A stretch of 64,000 nucleotides of DNA. Origin: Streptomyces sp. Ru72. Its GTDB lineage: Bacteria > Actinomycetota > Actinomycetes > Streptomycetales > Streptomycetaceae. The translations under genes were made by a program, and so were the position numbers. Below, piece by piece: positions 9,086 to 16,318 of this stretch (positions within the stretch are counted from its first letter, which is position 1; each line of letters begins with the position of its first letter). The DNA is taken from NCBI RefSeq assembly GCF_002920635.1, contig NZ_PQSR01000005.1:1-64000 (forward strand), in the 5' to 3' direction. Below the pieces are notes generated by a model. That model did not search any database and was not told where the DNA came from. It saw only the letters and a list, made by a program, of their open reading frames with translations.

Positions 9086-9559
9086 AGCCCCGTGAAGCCG
9101 GTGCCCGGCCTCACCTACCGGTTCCACGTCCGCGCCCACGACGACGCCGGCCAGACCGGCTCCTGGAGCAAGGCGGCGACCACCGCGGCATCCCGGTCGA
9201 CGACGTGCGGCGGAACTGCACTACACGGGCACCTGGAAGTCGATAGCGGCATCTTCCGCCTGGTCCGGCACCGAACGCACCTCCGCCACCAAGGGCGCGT
9301 ACGTGTCCTTCTCAGCGGATGGCACCCAACTGCGCATAGTCGCAACCCGGAAGTCGTCGGGCGGGCGCTTCGCGGTCTTGGACGGAAAAACGGTCGGTAC
9401 GGTGAACACTTACGCCGCGACGACTGCCTACCGGCACGTGGTGTTCACCTACACGCTCGGCACCACGATCACGACCCACAAGGTGCAGGTGCGGGTCCTA
9501 CCGGCAGCACACCCGGACGATCCACCGTCATCCTCGACGCCCTCATGGTCACCCGCTGA
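9086..9559 (+). pseudogene. broken fibronectin-III/exoprotein gene
   Basis: Coding similarity runs through two frames. PGLTYRFHVRAHDDAGQTGSW is the end of a fibronectin-III domain (about 9098-9180). After a frame change near 9190-9215, LHYTGTWKSIAASS and SFSADGTQLRIVATRKS follow (to about 9500). A second change near 9500 returns to the first frame, ending STVILDALMVTR. No start codon or signal peptide precedes it. The C-terminal part resembles the jelly-roll tail found after FN3 domains in actinobacterial exoproteins. Decay, not active coding, is the simplest reading, though sequencing error could account for individual shifts. Confidence 0.6.
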
Positions 9560-9570
9560 GCCGGCCTGCC

Positions 9571-9610
9571 CGGCCGTGAGGCTGCCACGGCACCGGCAGC
9601 CTCACGGCCG
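9571..9610. terminator. hairpin terminator after broken FN3 gene
   Basis: A perfect 16-bp inverted repeat (9571-9586 with 9595-9610) around an 8-base loop lies just after the relic stop codon. No T-run follows, as is common in Streptomyces. Confidence 0.7.
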
Positions 9611-9702
9611 ATGCGGTCGTTCCTCCGCCGTCACCGAAGGGGCAGTGCCGATCTGAAGATCAGAGGCTGGCCGACGCCACCGGAGAGCCAGCATCAACAA
9701 AC

Positions 9703-9729
9703 AAACCCCAGGTCGCTGACCTGGGGTTT
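9703..9729 (-). terminator. original tRNA-Gly terminator, now stranded beyond the element
   Basis: A 12-bp stem (9703-9714 with 9718-9729), loop of three, is followed on the minus strand by TTTGTTTG. It sits just outside the left copy of the 47-bp repeat, where the chromosomal terminator of the tRNA would lie before integration. Confidence 0.7.
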
Positions 9730-9734
9730 TTCTC

Positions 9735-9781
9735 TGGAGCGGGTGACGAGAATCGAACTCGCGCTCTCAGCTTGGGAAGCT
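9735..9781. repeat. attL core: 47-bp copy of tRNA-Gly 3' end
   Basis: Identical base for base to 15139-15185, the 3' part of tRNA-Gly from the anticodon arm through the encoded CCA. The D-arm and 5' acceptor strand are absent here, so this copy is not a functional tRNA. It marks the left junction of the integrated element. Confidence 0.9.
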
Positions 9782-9887
9782 CAGGGCATTTAGGGCCTGT
9801 TCTGGCGCTGACCTGAAGCGGAGCAGCGTCGGGGCCCGGTGGGCGGTCGACTGGTTCCCCGGTGTTCCCCGTGGTTCCCCTTACAAC

Positions 9888-9906
9888 CTGGCACGCTTCT
9901 GGCACG
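9888..9906 (+). promoter_or_regulatory. candidate integrase arm-type site, left pair
   Basis: Two direct copies of CTGGCACG start 11 bases apart (9888 and 9899), about 107 bases inside the left core. The same octamer pair with the same spacing lies inside the right core (15061 and 15072), as expected for arm sites flanking an attP core. Confidence 0.5.
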
Positions 9907-10001
9907 AGCGCTTCGTCCTGAACTACCGGCGGTCGGTCGTGGGTTCGACGTCGTGGCTCGGACGGTTCCGCTGTGAGGCATGGGCGAGGATCATTCGAAC
10001 C

Positions 10002-10463
10002 ATGGGCGACGTGCGAGACGGTGTCATCGGTGTGTGGCGGGTGGGCTGGTCCGGTCGGCTTATGGGCTACGTGCTGGCTGTCGGCCCAGCGGGCGGGGCG
10101 CTGTCCGCGTGGCTGGGCGTGCTCTCCCACCCGGGCATGCAGTCCGTGGGCTCCGCAGGGATCGCCAGTGCCGTCGCTCTGGGGTTCGGCCTCTTCGCCT
10201 GGTGGGTTCTCCTTCGCGTACGGCTGGAACTCACGACGGACCTGATCGTCATGGTGAATCCCTGGGGCACTCAACGTCTGCCGTGGTCGTGTGTCAGCGC
10301 GGTGAGCCTCGGCAATTGGGGTGCGCAGTTCCACTCGACGGACGGGTTCACATACTCGGCGTACGCCCTGAGTGGTCTGGCAGGTGGAACTCGGCAGGAT
10401 GAGCGGTTCGCTGATGTGCGGCGGATCGTTGATGCCCAACTCCACAGTGCGCACCCGCTTTAG
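10002..10463 (+). CDS. membrane protein with PH-like domain (element cargo)
   Basis: 153 residues from ATG 10002; the frame opens earlier but without a better start. Two hydrophobic segments (about residues 20-40 and 48-68) are followed by RLELTTDLIVMVNPWGTQRL and LPWSCVSAVSL, the pattern of small bacterial PH-domain proteins with a membrane anchor. This resembles a family common in Streptomyces and often found on integrated elements. No catalytic residues are apparent and the function is unknown. Confidence 0.55.
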   Translation: MGDVRDGVIGVWRVGWSGRLMGYVLAVGPAGGALSAWLGVLSHPGMQSVGSAGIASAVALGFGLFAWWVLLRVRLELTTDLIVMVNPWGTQRLPWSCVSAVSLGNWGAQFHSTDGFTYSAYALSGLAGGTRQDERFADVRRIVDAQLHSAHPL

Positions 10464-10612
10464 GAGCCGATCCCTCCTCGGCCCTGCCGGAGAGCCACCC
10501 GGCCACACTGGCCATGCCAGGTCGTCGAGGAGTGCTGGCGTCCGGCGCCGTTGATGTCACTTATGGATGTCAGAGCGGCCCAACTGCGCGCGCTCGCTGG
10601 CACGATGGTCCC

Positions 10613-10927
10613 GTGGTTGACCTGGAGCGCATCGCGGCAGAGATCACGGCGTACTACCGAGCACTCGACGAGAGCGCCACCCTGCGGCACCACTTCCGCC
10701 ACGCTGACGAAGAAGGCGGCCTCTGGTACATCGAGGCCGTACCCGACCGCAGCGAGTTGATCGTCATCAAGCAGGCCGAGCTGACCGCGGCCGGCCAGCT
10801 TCACCGGTACAGCTGGGAGCACCTGGAGGACGAGCACGGCGGCCTGACAGACCAAGCGATCGATCCTGAACAGGATCCGCTGGAGGCCATCCCGGCCGAA
10901 GAGTTCCAGCGCGTGTGGACTCGGTGA
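10613..10927 (+). CDS. hypothetical protein (element cargo)
   Basis: 104 residues, GTG start at 10613 chosen because the protein-like composition begins there (VVDLERIAAEI); the ribosome site is weak. It is acidic, has no membrane segment, and contains LWYIEAVPDRSELIVIKQAE. I do not recognise the family. It follows the PH-like gene after a 149-base gap on the same strand. Confidence 0.5.
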   Translation: MVDLERIAAEITAYYRALDESATLRHHFRHADEEGGLWYIEAVPDRSELIVIKQAELTAAGQLHRYSWEHLEDEHGGLTDQAIDPEQDPLEAIPAEEFQRVWTR

Positions 10928-11056
10928 GCGGGCTGGACAACCACTTTAGGAGAGAGGGTGGGGCGTCGGGCCGGTGACCTGCTGCTTCGGCGGGCGAGAT
11001 GGCGGGCACAGACGCGCCCGCCAGCCACCCTTGTTGACCGCTGCTGACCCCTGTAT

Positions 11057-11075
11057 CTGGCACGGTTATGGCACG
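11057..11075 (+). repeat. third arm-like octamer pair inside the element
   Basis: CTGGCACG at 11057 and ATGGCACG at 11068 show the same 11-base spacing as the pairs near both att cores. The following bases (CTCTTCGTCC) also match those after the left pair (GCTTCGTCC at about 9907). It may be an arm region left from an earlier tandem integration. Confidence 0.45.
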
Positions 11076-11106
11076 GCGACCTCTTCGTCCCCAAGCTGCC
11101 GAGACA

Positions 11107-11484
11107 TCAGTCCGGCAGGCAGGAGCGGAATCGGTGGAGCAGTTCAAGTGCGGCAGGGCTCTCTGCGTCGAAGGTCTGGCCTTGTTGTTCGACAGGAAGA
11201 CCCGGGCCCCAGATACGGGCACCGTGACAGCGGAAGCAGAAGGCGATCTCGAAGAGCTGATCGGTGGAGCTGTGCGCCCGGATTCCCCAGCCCGGGAGGA
11301 AGCAGCGGTACAGCTCACTTCCTGGTAGGTCGGCGATCAGGGACAGGGCCTGTTGGGCTTGGTCTCCCTGCCAGATCGCGGCAGTGTCGCCGGCCAGGTC
11401 TTCCGAACGGAGGTGCCTGACGGGGTCGGTGATGCGGACGACCTCGATGAGCTCGGTCTTCCCATGGGTGAGCGGTAGCAGCAT
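11107..11484 (-). CDS. hypothetical protein (element cargo)
   Basis: 125 residues from ATG 11484. It is soluble, with a short motif FRCHGARIWGPG and a C-terminal LLHRFRSCLPD. No known domain is recognised. Composition and codon use look like a real gene. It lies 81 bases downstream of the zinc-ribbon gene on the same strand and may share its transcript. Confidence 0.55.
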   Translation of the reverse strand: MLLPLTHGKTELIEVVRITDPVRHLRSEDLAGDTAAIWQGDQAQQALSLIADLPGSELYRCFLPGWGIRAHSSTDQLFEIAFCFRCHGARIWGPGLPVEQQGQTFDAESPAALELLHRFRSCLPD

Positions 11485-11565
11485 GCCCCCAGACTCTCCG
11501 ATCGTGACTTCGCTGACCAGGGACGGCCGCGGCGGGTACGGCGATGGCGGCGCCAGCGTTGGATG

Positions 11566-11763
11566 TCAGCGGAACAGCCCGGGCATCGGGCAGGCCTCCA
11601 ACGGCTCCTCCGGCCGGTCGGCCCAGCGCCACCAGACATGCCGACCGGTACACCTCCACAGCGCCCGGCAGGTCCGCCGGCCATCGCCCTCCCGTCTTAC
11701 GAGGACGAAGCCGCCGAACTTCACGGGCTGGCTGCACTCGGGACAGGCCGGGGCCTCGGTCAT
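11566..11763 (-). CDS. small zinc-ribbon protein (element cargo)
   Basis: 65 residues from ATG 11763. CPECSQPV near the N-terminus and further cysteines at ALWRCTGRHVW suggest a metal-binding ribbon, followed by Trp-rich VWWRWADRP. Small ribbon proteins of this kind are widespread in Streptomyces and uncharacterised. The frame is open further upstream, but zinc-ribbon-like sequence begins only here. Confidence 0.5.
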   Translation of the reverse strand: MTEAPACPECSQPVKFGGFVLVRREGDGRRTCRALWRCTGRHVWWRWADRPEEPLEACPMPGLFR

Positions 11764-12056
11764 GTAGCGCACCCTAACGGAGCGACGGCTTCGTCCCGAA
11801 GCAACTTGGGCGGGTCCTTGACCTCGGGCTGTCGCACCCCTCACCTGCTGTGATGGTCCGCAGGCGTCCGCGCTTGTCCGTCGCTGTACGTCGGCGTTGT
11901 CACGCAGTTGGACACTCAAGCGACACGGGGATGCTTGACCGCAGGCGTGACGGACTTGGCGAAGCTGTCCCAGCGCAACTGGTACATCGCCTCCGTGGAA
12001 ACGGCCCGCGCAGGGAACCGGATGGCGTCGCGGCGCATCGAAGGAGTGTGACGACT
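11764..12056. other. non-coding spacer between divergent element genes
   Basis: No convincing gene is present. The spacer separates the minus-strand zinc-ribbon gene from the plus-strand lipoprotein gene and must hold their promoters, but no clear -35/-10 pair is visible. Confidence 0.4.
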
Positions 12057-12485
12057 GTGAGATTGGGCGGCGCTATCCTGGCGACCGCCTGCTTGCTTGC
12101 GCTGAGCGGCTGCGGCGGTGCGGCCAACGGGCAGCCCGGAGAGAGCGGTTCACCCAAGGCCTCAACGGCCGTCACCGCGGTCACGCCACAGAGGATCACC
12201 CAGCCCATCACCGAATCCGCGGACGGTCGCGTGCTTCATACGCGAGGGTATGCAGGAGGCTGCGAGCGAGCCGTACACCTGTCGGCTGCGGAGAAAGACG
12301 GGGAAGTCACTCTTAAGTTGCTGGGAATCACCCGGTCAGCCCCTCCATGCCCCCAGGACGCCAGGTGGGTGCCGGTCCAGGTCACCCTCCCGGAACCCGT
12401 GGGCCACCACACCCTGATCGACGGCACATCCGGGAAGCAGCTTCACATTCAAGGCATCTGGCGCGCAGGACTACGTTCAGGCTGA
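12057..12485 (+). CDS. small lipoprotein (element cargo)
   Basis: 142 residues. GTG 12057 begins a lipoprotein signal (RLGGAILATACLLALSGC) with lipobox LSGC and a Gly/Ser-rich spacer. AAGGAG at 12041-12046 supports this start over GTG 12048. The mature part has cysteine pairs (GGCERAV and APPCPQD) that could form a disulfide. Its function is unknown. The 3' end overlaps the convergent gene at 12449-12655 by 37 bases. Confidence 0.6.
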   Translation: MRLGGAILATACLLALSGCGGAANGQPGESGSPKASTAVTAVTPQRITQPITESADGRVLHTRGYAGGCERAVHLSAAEKDGEVTLKLLGITRSAPPCPQDARWVPVQVTLPEPVGHHTLIDGTSGKQLHIQGIWRAGLRSG

Positions 12486-12655
12486 GCCGTGACATGACCT
12501 TCGCCACAACCGGGCCTTCGCCCCGTTATCTTCTTCGCGGTCCTGCAAGAGGGCCGCTGGCCCGAGACCCGAGGGCGGCGGAACGGCTTTGGCCGCTCGT
12601 CGCGGAGGTCTTGCGTCCAGCATTCGCACCAGTAGCCGCGTACGGGGCCCTTCAC
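12449..12655 (-). CDS. small protein translationally coupled to its upstream gene
   Basis: 68 residues. GTG 12655 overlaps the stop of the preceding gene as GTGA, and AAGGAG lies seven bases before it, so coupled translation is likely. The start VKGPVRGYWCECWTQDL has a CxC pair; the rest is Arg-rich and less protein-like, so the 3' half may be out of its original frame. Function unknown. Confidence 0.45.
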   Translation of the reverse strand: MKGPVRGYWCECWTQDLRDERPKPFRRPRVSGQRPSCRTAKKITGRRPGCGEGHVTAQPERSPARQMP

Positions 12656-12999
12656 GATGCCGCTCCTTGGGGGTAGGCCACGAGTACGTAGCGGGTGGTG
12701 TCGTCGTACAGGGTGAGCTGGTAGGCCGTTCCGGCGGCCAGGTAGGCGAGGGCTCGTTCTTGCTCTGGTTCGTCGCTGAGCCAGTGGATGCCTGGCCTGG
12801 CGTATGCGGTGTCGAGCTGGTCCGTGATGTGGGTCGTGCGCTCCCGGAGCCAGCGCACTGCCAGGCGGGGGCTCGCGACGCGGTGTGATCCCAGTGCGAT
12901 GGATCGGAACTCGTGCAGGGGGTAGGCGGCAGCCCGGCATTGGTATGAGGCGTGCTGTCCGCCTGCGGTCGGGTCTTCAGCCCTGGTCGACGTCAGCAC
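12652..12999 (-). CDS. hypothetical protein (element cargo)
   Basis: 115 residues from GTG 12999, which has a very strong site (AGGAGG, six-base spacing). The C-terminal part, PGIHWLSDEPEQERALAYL then YDDTTRYVLVAYPQ, reads like a compact conserved domain, but I do not recognise it. It precedes and overlaps the 68-residue gene by four bases. The pair lies divergent from the element's replication and integration module. Confidence 0.6.
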   Translation of the reverse strand: MLTSTRAEDPTAGGQHASYQCRAAAYPLHEFRSIALGSHRVASPRLAVRWLRERTTHITDQLDTAYARPGIHWLSDEPEQERALAYLAAGTAYQLTLYDDTTRYVLVAYPQGAAS

Positions 13000-13034
13000 G
13001 GGCGTCCTCCTGGCCGGGACTGCGTGAAGAGTGA

Positions 13035-13490
13035 CTGCGGACGAGTGACGCGAAAGCGGCAGGGTGGTGCTGGTTCGTCATCGCGCTCGCCGCCTCCCTC
13101 GGCGCGAACGTCGCGACGGCCGGACTAGTCGACATGCACCAGGTGCCGGCCTGGCTGCGCATCCTCGTCGCGGGCTGGCCCGCGGTCGCCTTCCTCGGCG
13201 GAACGCTCCTCGCTCACTCGGCGCCGACGACTACCACCGCCGACACCGAGGAGATCGAGGACCAGGAGGACGCACCCGCGCCGGAGGACGCGCCCGAGCC
13301 GACACCCGTGCCGCCCGCCCAACCGGCCACCGTGGAGCCACCGCCCGAGCGTCCCGCCATCCCCGTCCCGGCCGCCCTCGTCGAACACGCCCGCAAGGTC
13401 GCCGACCAACACCGCACCCGTGCCGGAAGTCCCATCGACACCCCCACCCTGCGCGCCCGGCTCGGCGCGCGGGGCTGTCACAACGGAGGT
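13035..13490 (+). pseudogene. DUF2637/SpdB-like membrane protein, truncated
   Basis: The frame opens at 13035 after a stop and has no start codon before WFVIALAASLGANVATAGL, the usual beginning of DUF2637 proteins on Streptomyces integrative elements. It continues through LRILVAGWPAVAFLGG, an acidic linker, and ALVEHARKVADQHR, then runs into Rep-like sequence in another frame. The family is linked to plasmid spread or regulation. Both ends are lost, so it is probably inactive. Confidence 0.65.
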
Positions 13491-13712
13491 TCCGCGACCA
13501 CGCGCGCGTGTCCTTCGCCAAGGTCGCCGAGTACCAGAAGCGCGGCGCCGTCCACTTCCATGCCGTCGACAGCGGCCAACGGTCCCGAGCCCCACACGAC
13601 GTACGTCCTCGCGCACTGGGTCTTCGCCGGAACCGGCCTGTCCGACACCGAAGCCTGGCTTGCCGCATCCCTCGAACCCGCCCCCGGAACGGAAGGAGAA
13701 CCGACCAAGTGA
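13470..13712 (+). pseudogene. replication-initiator (RepSA-type) remnant
   Basis: RVSFAKVAEYQKRGAVHFHA (about 13498-13560) matches the core HFHA motif region of actinomycete Rep proteins. The C-terminal tail YVLAHWVFAGTGLSDTEAWL occurs in a different frame and stops at 13712. Most of the protein is missing, so the element cannot replicate with this gene. Confidence 0.6.
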
Positions 13713-13921
13713 CCGATCGCTACCTGTCCGTCGACCAGGTCGCCGAACTGCTCGGCACGAGCGCCCGCTTCCCCCGGCGGCTCATCGAGGAGCGGCGCAT
13801 CCGGTACGTCAAGGTCGGCCGACATGTACGTATCCCCGAGAGCGCGGTCGACGAGTTCATCACGTCCCACACCGTGGAGCCGCGCAGGGGGCCCCGTGCT
13901 CGCTACGGGAGGGCAGCCTGA
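13709..13921 (+). CDS. xis: excisionase (MerR/HTH_17 type)
   Basis: 70 residues from GTG 13709, with GGAAGGAG upstream. LSVDQVAELLGTS and RRIRYVKVGRHVRIPESAVD form the winged helix-turn-helix of actinomycete Xis proteins, which bend att DNA to favour excision. Its start overlaps the stop of the rep relic and its stop overlaps the ATG of int (TGATG), the usual tight order. It appears intact, unlike its neighbours. Confidence 0.75.
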   Translation: MTDRYLSVDQVAELLGTSARFPRRLIEERRIRYVKVGRHVRIPESAVDEFITSHTVEPRRGPRARYGRAA

Positions 13922-15089
13922 TGGCCAACAACAAGGGCAGGCGGCGCCGTTTCGGCGCGATCAGACGGCTACCGTCCGGCCCCTATCAGGCGCGCTACCG
14001 GGGCCTGACGGCGTGATGCGCCCCGCTCCCCTCACCTTCGAGACCGTTGCGGACGCGGACGACTGGCTTGCTGAAAAGCAGACCGAGATTCGCCGTGGTG
14101 AGTGGCGCGACCCCGAAGCCGGGGCTGTGAGCTTTCGGGCCTACGCCGACAAGTGGGTGGAGGAACGGGAACTTGCACCGCTGACTCGGGATCTCTACCG
14201 GTACCTCCTCGACAAGCATCTCTCCGCCTTCGCCGACTCGGACCTGGATGAGATCACCGCGCCCCGCGTTCGTGAGTGGCGGGCTGATCGGCTGCGGACC
14301 ACGGGCGCCAAGACGATGACGGCCAAGGCGTACCGGCTCCTCAAGGCGATCATGGAAACGGCCGTTGATGACGAACTGATCCGTGCGCAACCCGTGCCGG
14401 ATCAAGGGTGCCGGTAAGGAGAAGGCGGCGGAGCGGCGCATCGCTACTGTGGCCCAGGCCGATGCCCTCGCCGGAGCGGCCGGGATGCGGTGGCGGCTGA
14501 TGGTCTACCTCGGCGCCTACGGTCCGCTGCGCCCCGAGGAGCTGGCCGGCCTGCGTCGTCGGGACGTCGACCTCGACACCCTGCGCATTCGCGTGCGCCT
14601 CGCCGAGCCGGAGCGGATGAACGGGCGGCGGGTCCAGGGCGACACCAAGTCGGAGGCCGGCACCCGGACCGTGATCCTCCCCGAGTTCCTCCGTCGTGAG
14701 CCGCGCTGGCACCTGGAGTCCTTCGCGGAGCCGGGGCCCGACGGCCTGGTCTTCGTCGGTGAGAAAGGCGCTCCCTTCCGGCGGAGTACCTTCGGCCGGA
14801 GGTGGCCCAAGGCGCGGGAGATCGTCGGCATGCCCGAGGGCTTCCGGTTCTACGATCTTCGTCACACCGGGCACACCCTGTCGACGCGATCCGGGCCACG
14901 CTCAAGGACACGATGGTCCGCGCGGGGCAGTCCTCGGAGAAGGCGGCGCTGATCTATCAGCACTCCGACGAGGAGCGCCAGGAGGAGGTCGCCGCGGGCC
15001 TCGACGCCACCGTCAGGAAGGCTCGGGCCGCCGCAGCTCAGAAGCCATCCGACAAGCCTTCTGGCACGAATCTGGCACGCGGCGGATGA
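13921..15089 (+). pseudogene. int: tyrosine recombinase/integrase broken by three frameshifts
   Basis: The N-terminal frame (ATG 13921) stops after LPSGPYQARYRGLTA. The core-binding domain (TFETVADADDWLAEKQTEIR) continues in another frame until 14417. Box I (YLGAYGPLRPEELAGLRRRD) and the YDLRHTGHTLSTRSG box II region use a third, and the last part with the nucleophile region (ALIYQHSDEERQEEVA) returns to the second. Changes lie near 14003 (one base lost), 14380 (one gained or two lost) and 14898 (one lost). Joined, the length and motifs fit pSAM2-type integrases. Homopolymer sequencing error is possible at two of the three sites. Confidence 0.8.
15061..15079 (+). promoter_or_regulatory. candidate integrase arm-type site, right pair
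   Basis: CTGGCACG occurs at 15061 and 15072, an 11-base phase identical to the left pair (9888/9899). It overlaps the 3' end of the integrase pseudogene, 60 bases from the right core. Confidence 0.5.
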
Positions 15090-15103
15090 TCACCGAGGAC
15101 AGC

Positions 15104-15133
15104 AAAAAGGCCCGGGTCTCTGACCTGGGCCTT
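15104..15133 (-). terminator. element-borne terminator serving tRNA-Gly
   Basis: A 12-position stem with one mismatch (15107-15118 with 15122-15133), loop of three, is followed by five T on the minus strand. It lies right after the tRNA 3' end but inside the element, so it replaces the original terminator now at 9703-9729. The two hairpins are similar in sequence. Confidence 0.7.
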
Positions 15134-15138
15134 CGTCG

Positions 15139-15185
15139 TGGAGCGGGTGACGAGAATCGAACTCGCGCTCTCAGCTTGGGAAGCT
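15139..15185. repeat. attR core: 47-bp repeat inside tRNA-Gly
   Basis: Identical to 9735-9781. The bases beyond 15185 belong to the chromosomal 5' part of the tRNA gene, so this junction restores a complete tRNA. Confidence 0.9.
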
Positions 15186-15212
15186 GATGTTCTACCATTA
15201 AACTACACCCGC
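15139..15212 (-). tRNA. tRNA-Gly (anticodon CCC)
   Basis: The minus strand folds as a full cloverleaf. Acceptor GCGGGTG pairs with CACCCGC, discriminator T is followed by an encoded CCA, the anticodon loop is TTCCCAA, and the T loop is TTCGATT. It decodes GGG glycine codons. It is the integration target of the adjacent element and remains intact because the element supplies the 3' half. Confidence 0.95.
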
Positions 15213-15483
15213 GTAAGTCCCGACCGGAGATCGGTCCGGAACGCTGCTCACTGTACCTCATCCCGGACCCCCGGTGCTCGCGCCCTGGGGTCCGGTGTCG
15301 TTTCCGGGTGTGGATCCGGCTGCGGGCGGCCGGAGTTGGGGCGTACGGTGGTGGGGGAGCGGAGGGGGTGTGCGCGGCCGGAGTGCCGCCTGGAGGGCCG
15401 TCCCTTTCATCCCGTAATGTGGCTTTCGTCGTCCGTCACGGCAGTGAGACGAAGCCTCTTGGGGAAGGGACTCTGAGGACTTG

Positions 15484-15642
15484 ATGGAGCGCACCGTCGT
15501 CCGTTGTGCCGAAGGGCACGTGTTCAGCACCGCTTCGTTCCCGATGCAGCAGGCCGGGCGCCTCGGCCCCGGCCGGCTCGTCCGGTGTCCCCGCTGCGCC
15601 CGGCTCCGCAGTGCGGTGCCGGTGACCTTGCAGAAGCAGTAG
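15484..15642 (+). CDS. 52-residue CxxC microprotein
   Basis: ATG 15484 with GAGGA five bases upstream. MERTVVRCAEGHVF begins the protein and LVRCPRCARLRS carries a CxxC pair, which with the earlier Cys and His could bind zinc. It resembles very short zinc-ribbon proteins conserved next to dcd in Streptomyces, but no role is known. It is too short for many gene finders. Confidence 0.6.
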   Translation: MERTVVRCAEGHVFSTASFPMQQAGRLGPGRLVRCPRCARLRSAVPVTLQKQ

Positions 15643-15735
15643 CGGCAGGAGCGGAGAGGCCGTAGCGGCCAGCGGTTCGGCGCGTGGAGCCGTCGCGATT
15701 GTGGCGGCTCCGCGCGCCTTGCGTATTCTCGGGGC

Positions 15736-16311
15736 GTGCTTCTCTCAGACAAGGACATCCGGACCGAGATCGACAAGGGCCGGGTCGTGATCGACCCGTT
15801 CGATCCGACCATGGTGCAGCCCTCGAGCATCGACGTGCGGCTCGACCGCTACTTCCGGGTGTTCGAGAACCACAGGTACCCCCACATCGACCCCTCCATC
15901 GAGCAGGTCGACCTCACGCGGCTGGTCGAGCCCGAGGGCGACGAGCCGTTCATCCTGCATCCCGGGGAGTTCGTGCTGGCCTCGACCTACGAGGTCATCA
16001 CCCTCCCCGACGATCTTGCTTCGCGGCTCGAGGGCAAGAGCTCCCTCGGACGGCTCGGGCTCGTCACCCACTCCACCGCGGGGTTCATCGACCCCGGCTT
16101 CTCCGGGCACGTCACGCTGGAGCTGTCCAACCTCGCCACCCTTCCGATCAAGCTCTGGCCGGGCATGAAGATCGGGCAGCTGTGCATGTTCCGGCTGAGC
16201 TCGCCGGCCGAGTTCCCCTACGGCAGCGAGCGGTACGGTTCGCGCTACCAGGGCCAGCGCGGCCCCACGCCGTCCCGTTCCTTCCTGAACTTCCACCGGA
16301 CGCAGGTGTGA
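15736..16311 (+). CDS. dcd: dCTP deaminase
   Basis: 191 residues, GTG start. It converts dCTP to dUTP for thymidylate synthesis; some actinobacterial enzymes also hydrolyse dUTP to dUMP. Visible family stretches include [32 protein letters not shown] (substrate and catalytic region with the conserved Glu) and IGQLCMF near the C-terminus. Full length for the family. It is followed after seven bases by a phosphoribosyltransferase, so both may be cotranscribed in nucleotide metabolism. Confidence 0.95.
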   Translation: MLLSDKDIRTEIDKGRVVIDPFDPTMVQPSSIDVRLDRYFRVFENHRYPHIDPSIEQVDLTRLVEPEGDEPFILHPGEFVLASTYEVITLPDDLASRLEGKSSLGRLGLVTHSTAGFIDPGFSGHVTLELSNLATLPIKLWPGMKIGQLCMFRLSSPAEFPYGSERYGSRYQGQRGPTPSRSFLNFHRTQV

Positions 16312-16318
16312 GCGAGAC

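Larger units (their letters stand above)
9735..15185. mobile_element. decayed 5.4-kb integrative element at tRNA-Gly(CCC)
   Basis: The segment is bounded by a perfect 47-bp direct repeat derived from the tRNA 3' half. It carries xis next to an integrase gene at the tRNA end, plus remnants of a DUF2637/SpdB-like gene and a replication-initiator gene. This order (DUF2637, rep, xis, int, att) is that of actinomycete integrative and conjugative elements such as pSAM2. At 5.4 kb it is far shorter than functional elements, there is no TraB/FtsK-type translocase, and int, rep and DUF2637 are all damaged. The cargo consists of several small unknown genes on both strands. Confidence 0.85.

Noticed and set aside
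9735..9781. Second tRNA-Gly gene
   Set aside because: Only the 3' part is present; the D-arm and 5' acceptor strand are missing. It is the attL core.
11905..11942. ACTCAAG ... CTTGA arrangement resembling HspR sites
   Set aside because: The half-sites are everted (ACTCAAG first) and not at seven-base spacing, so it is not a HAIR.
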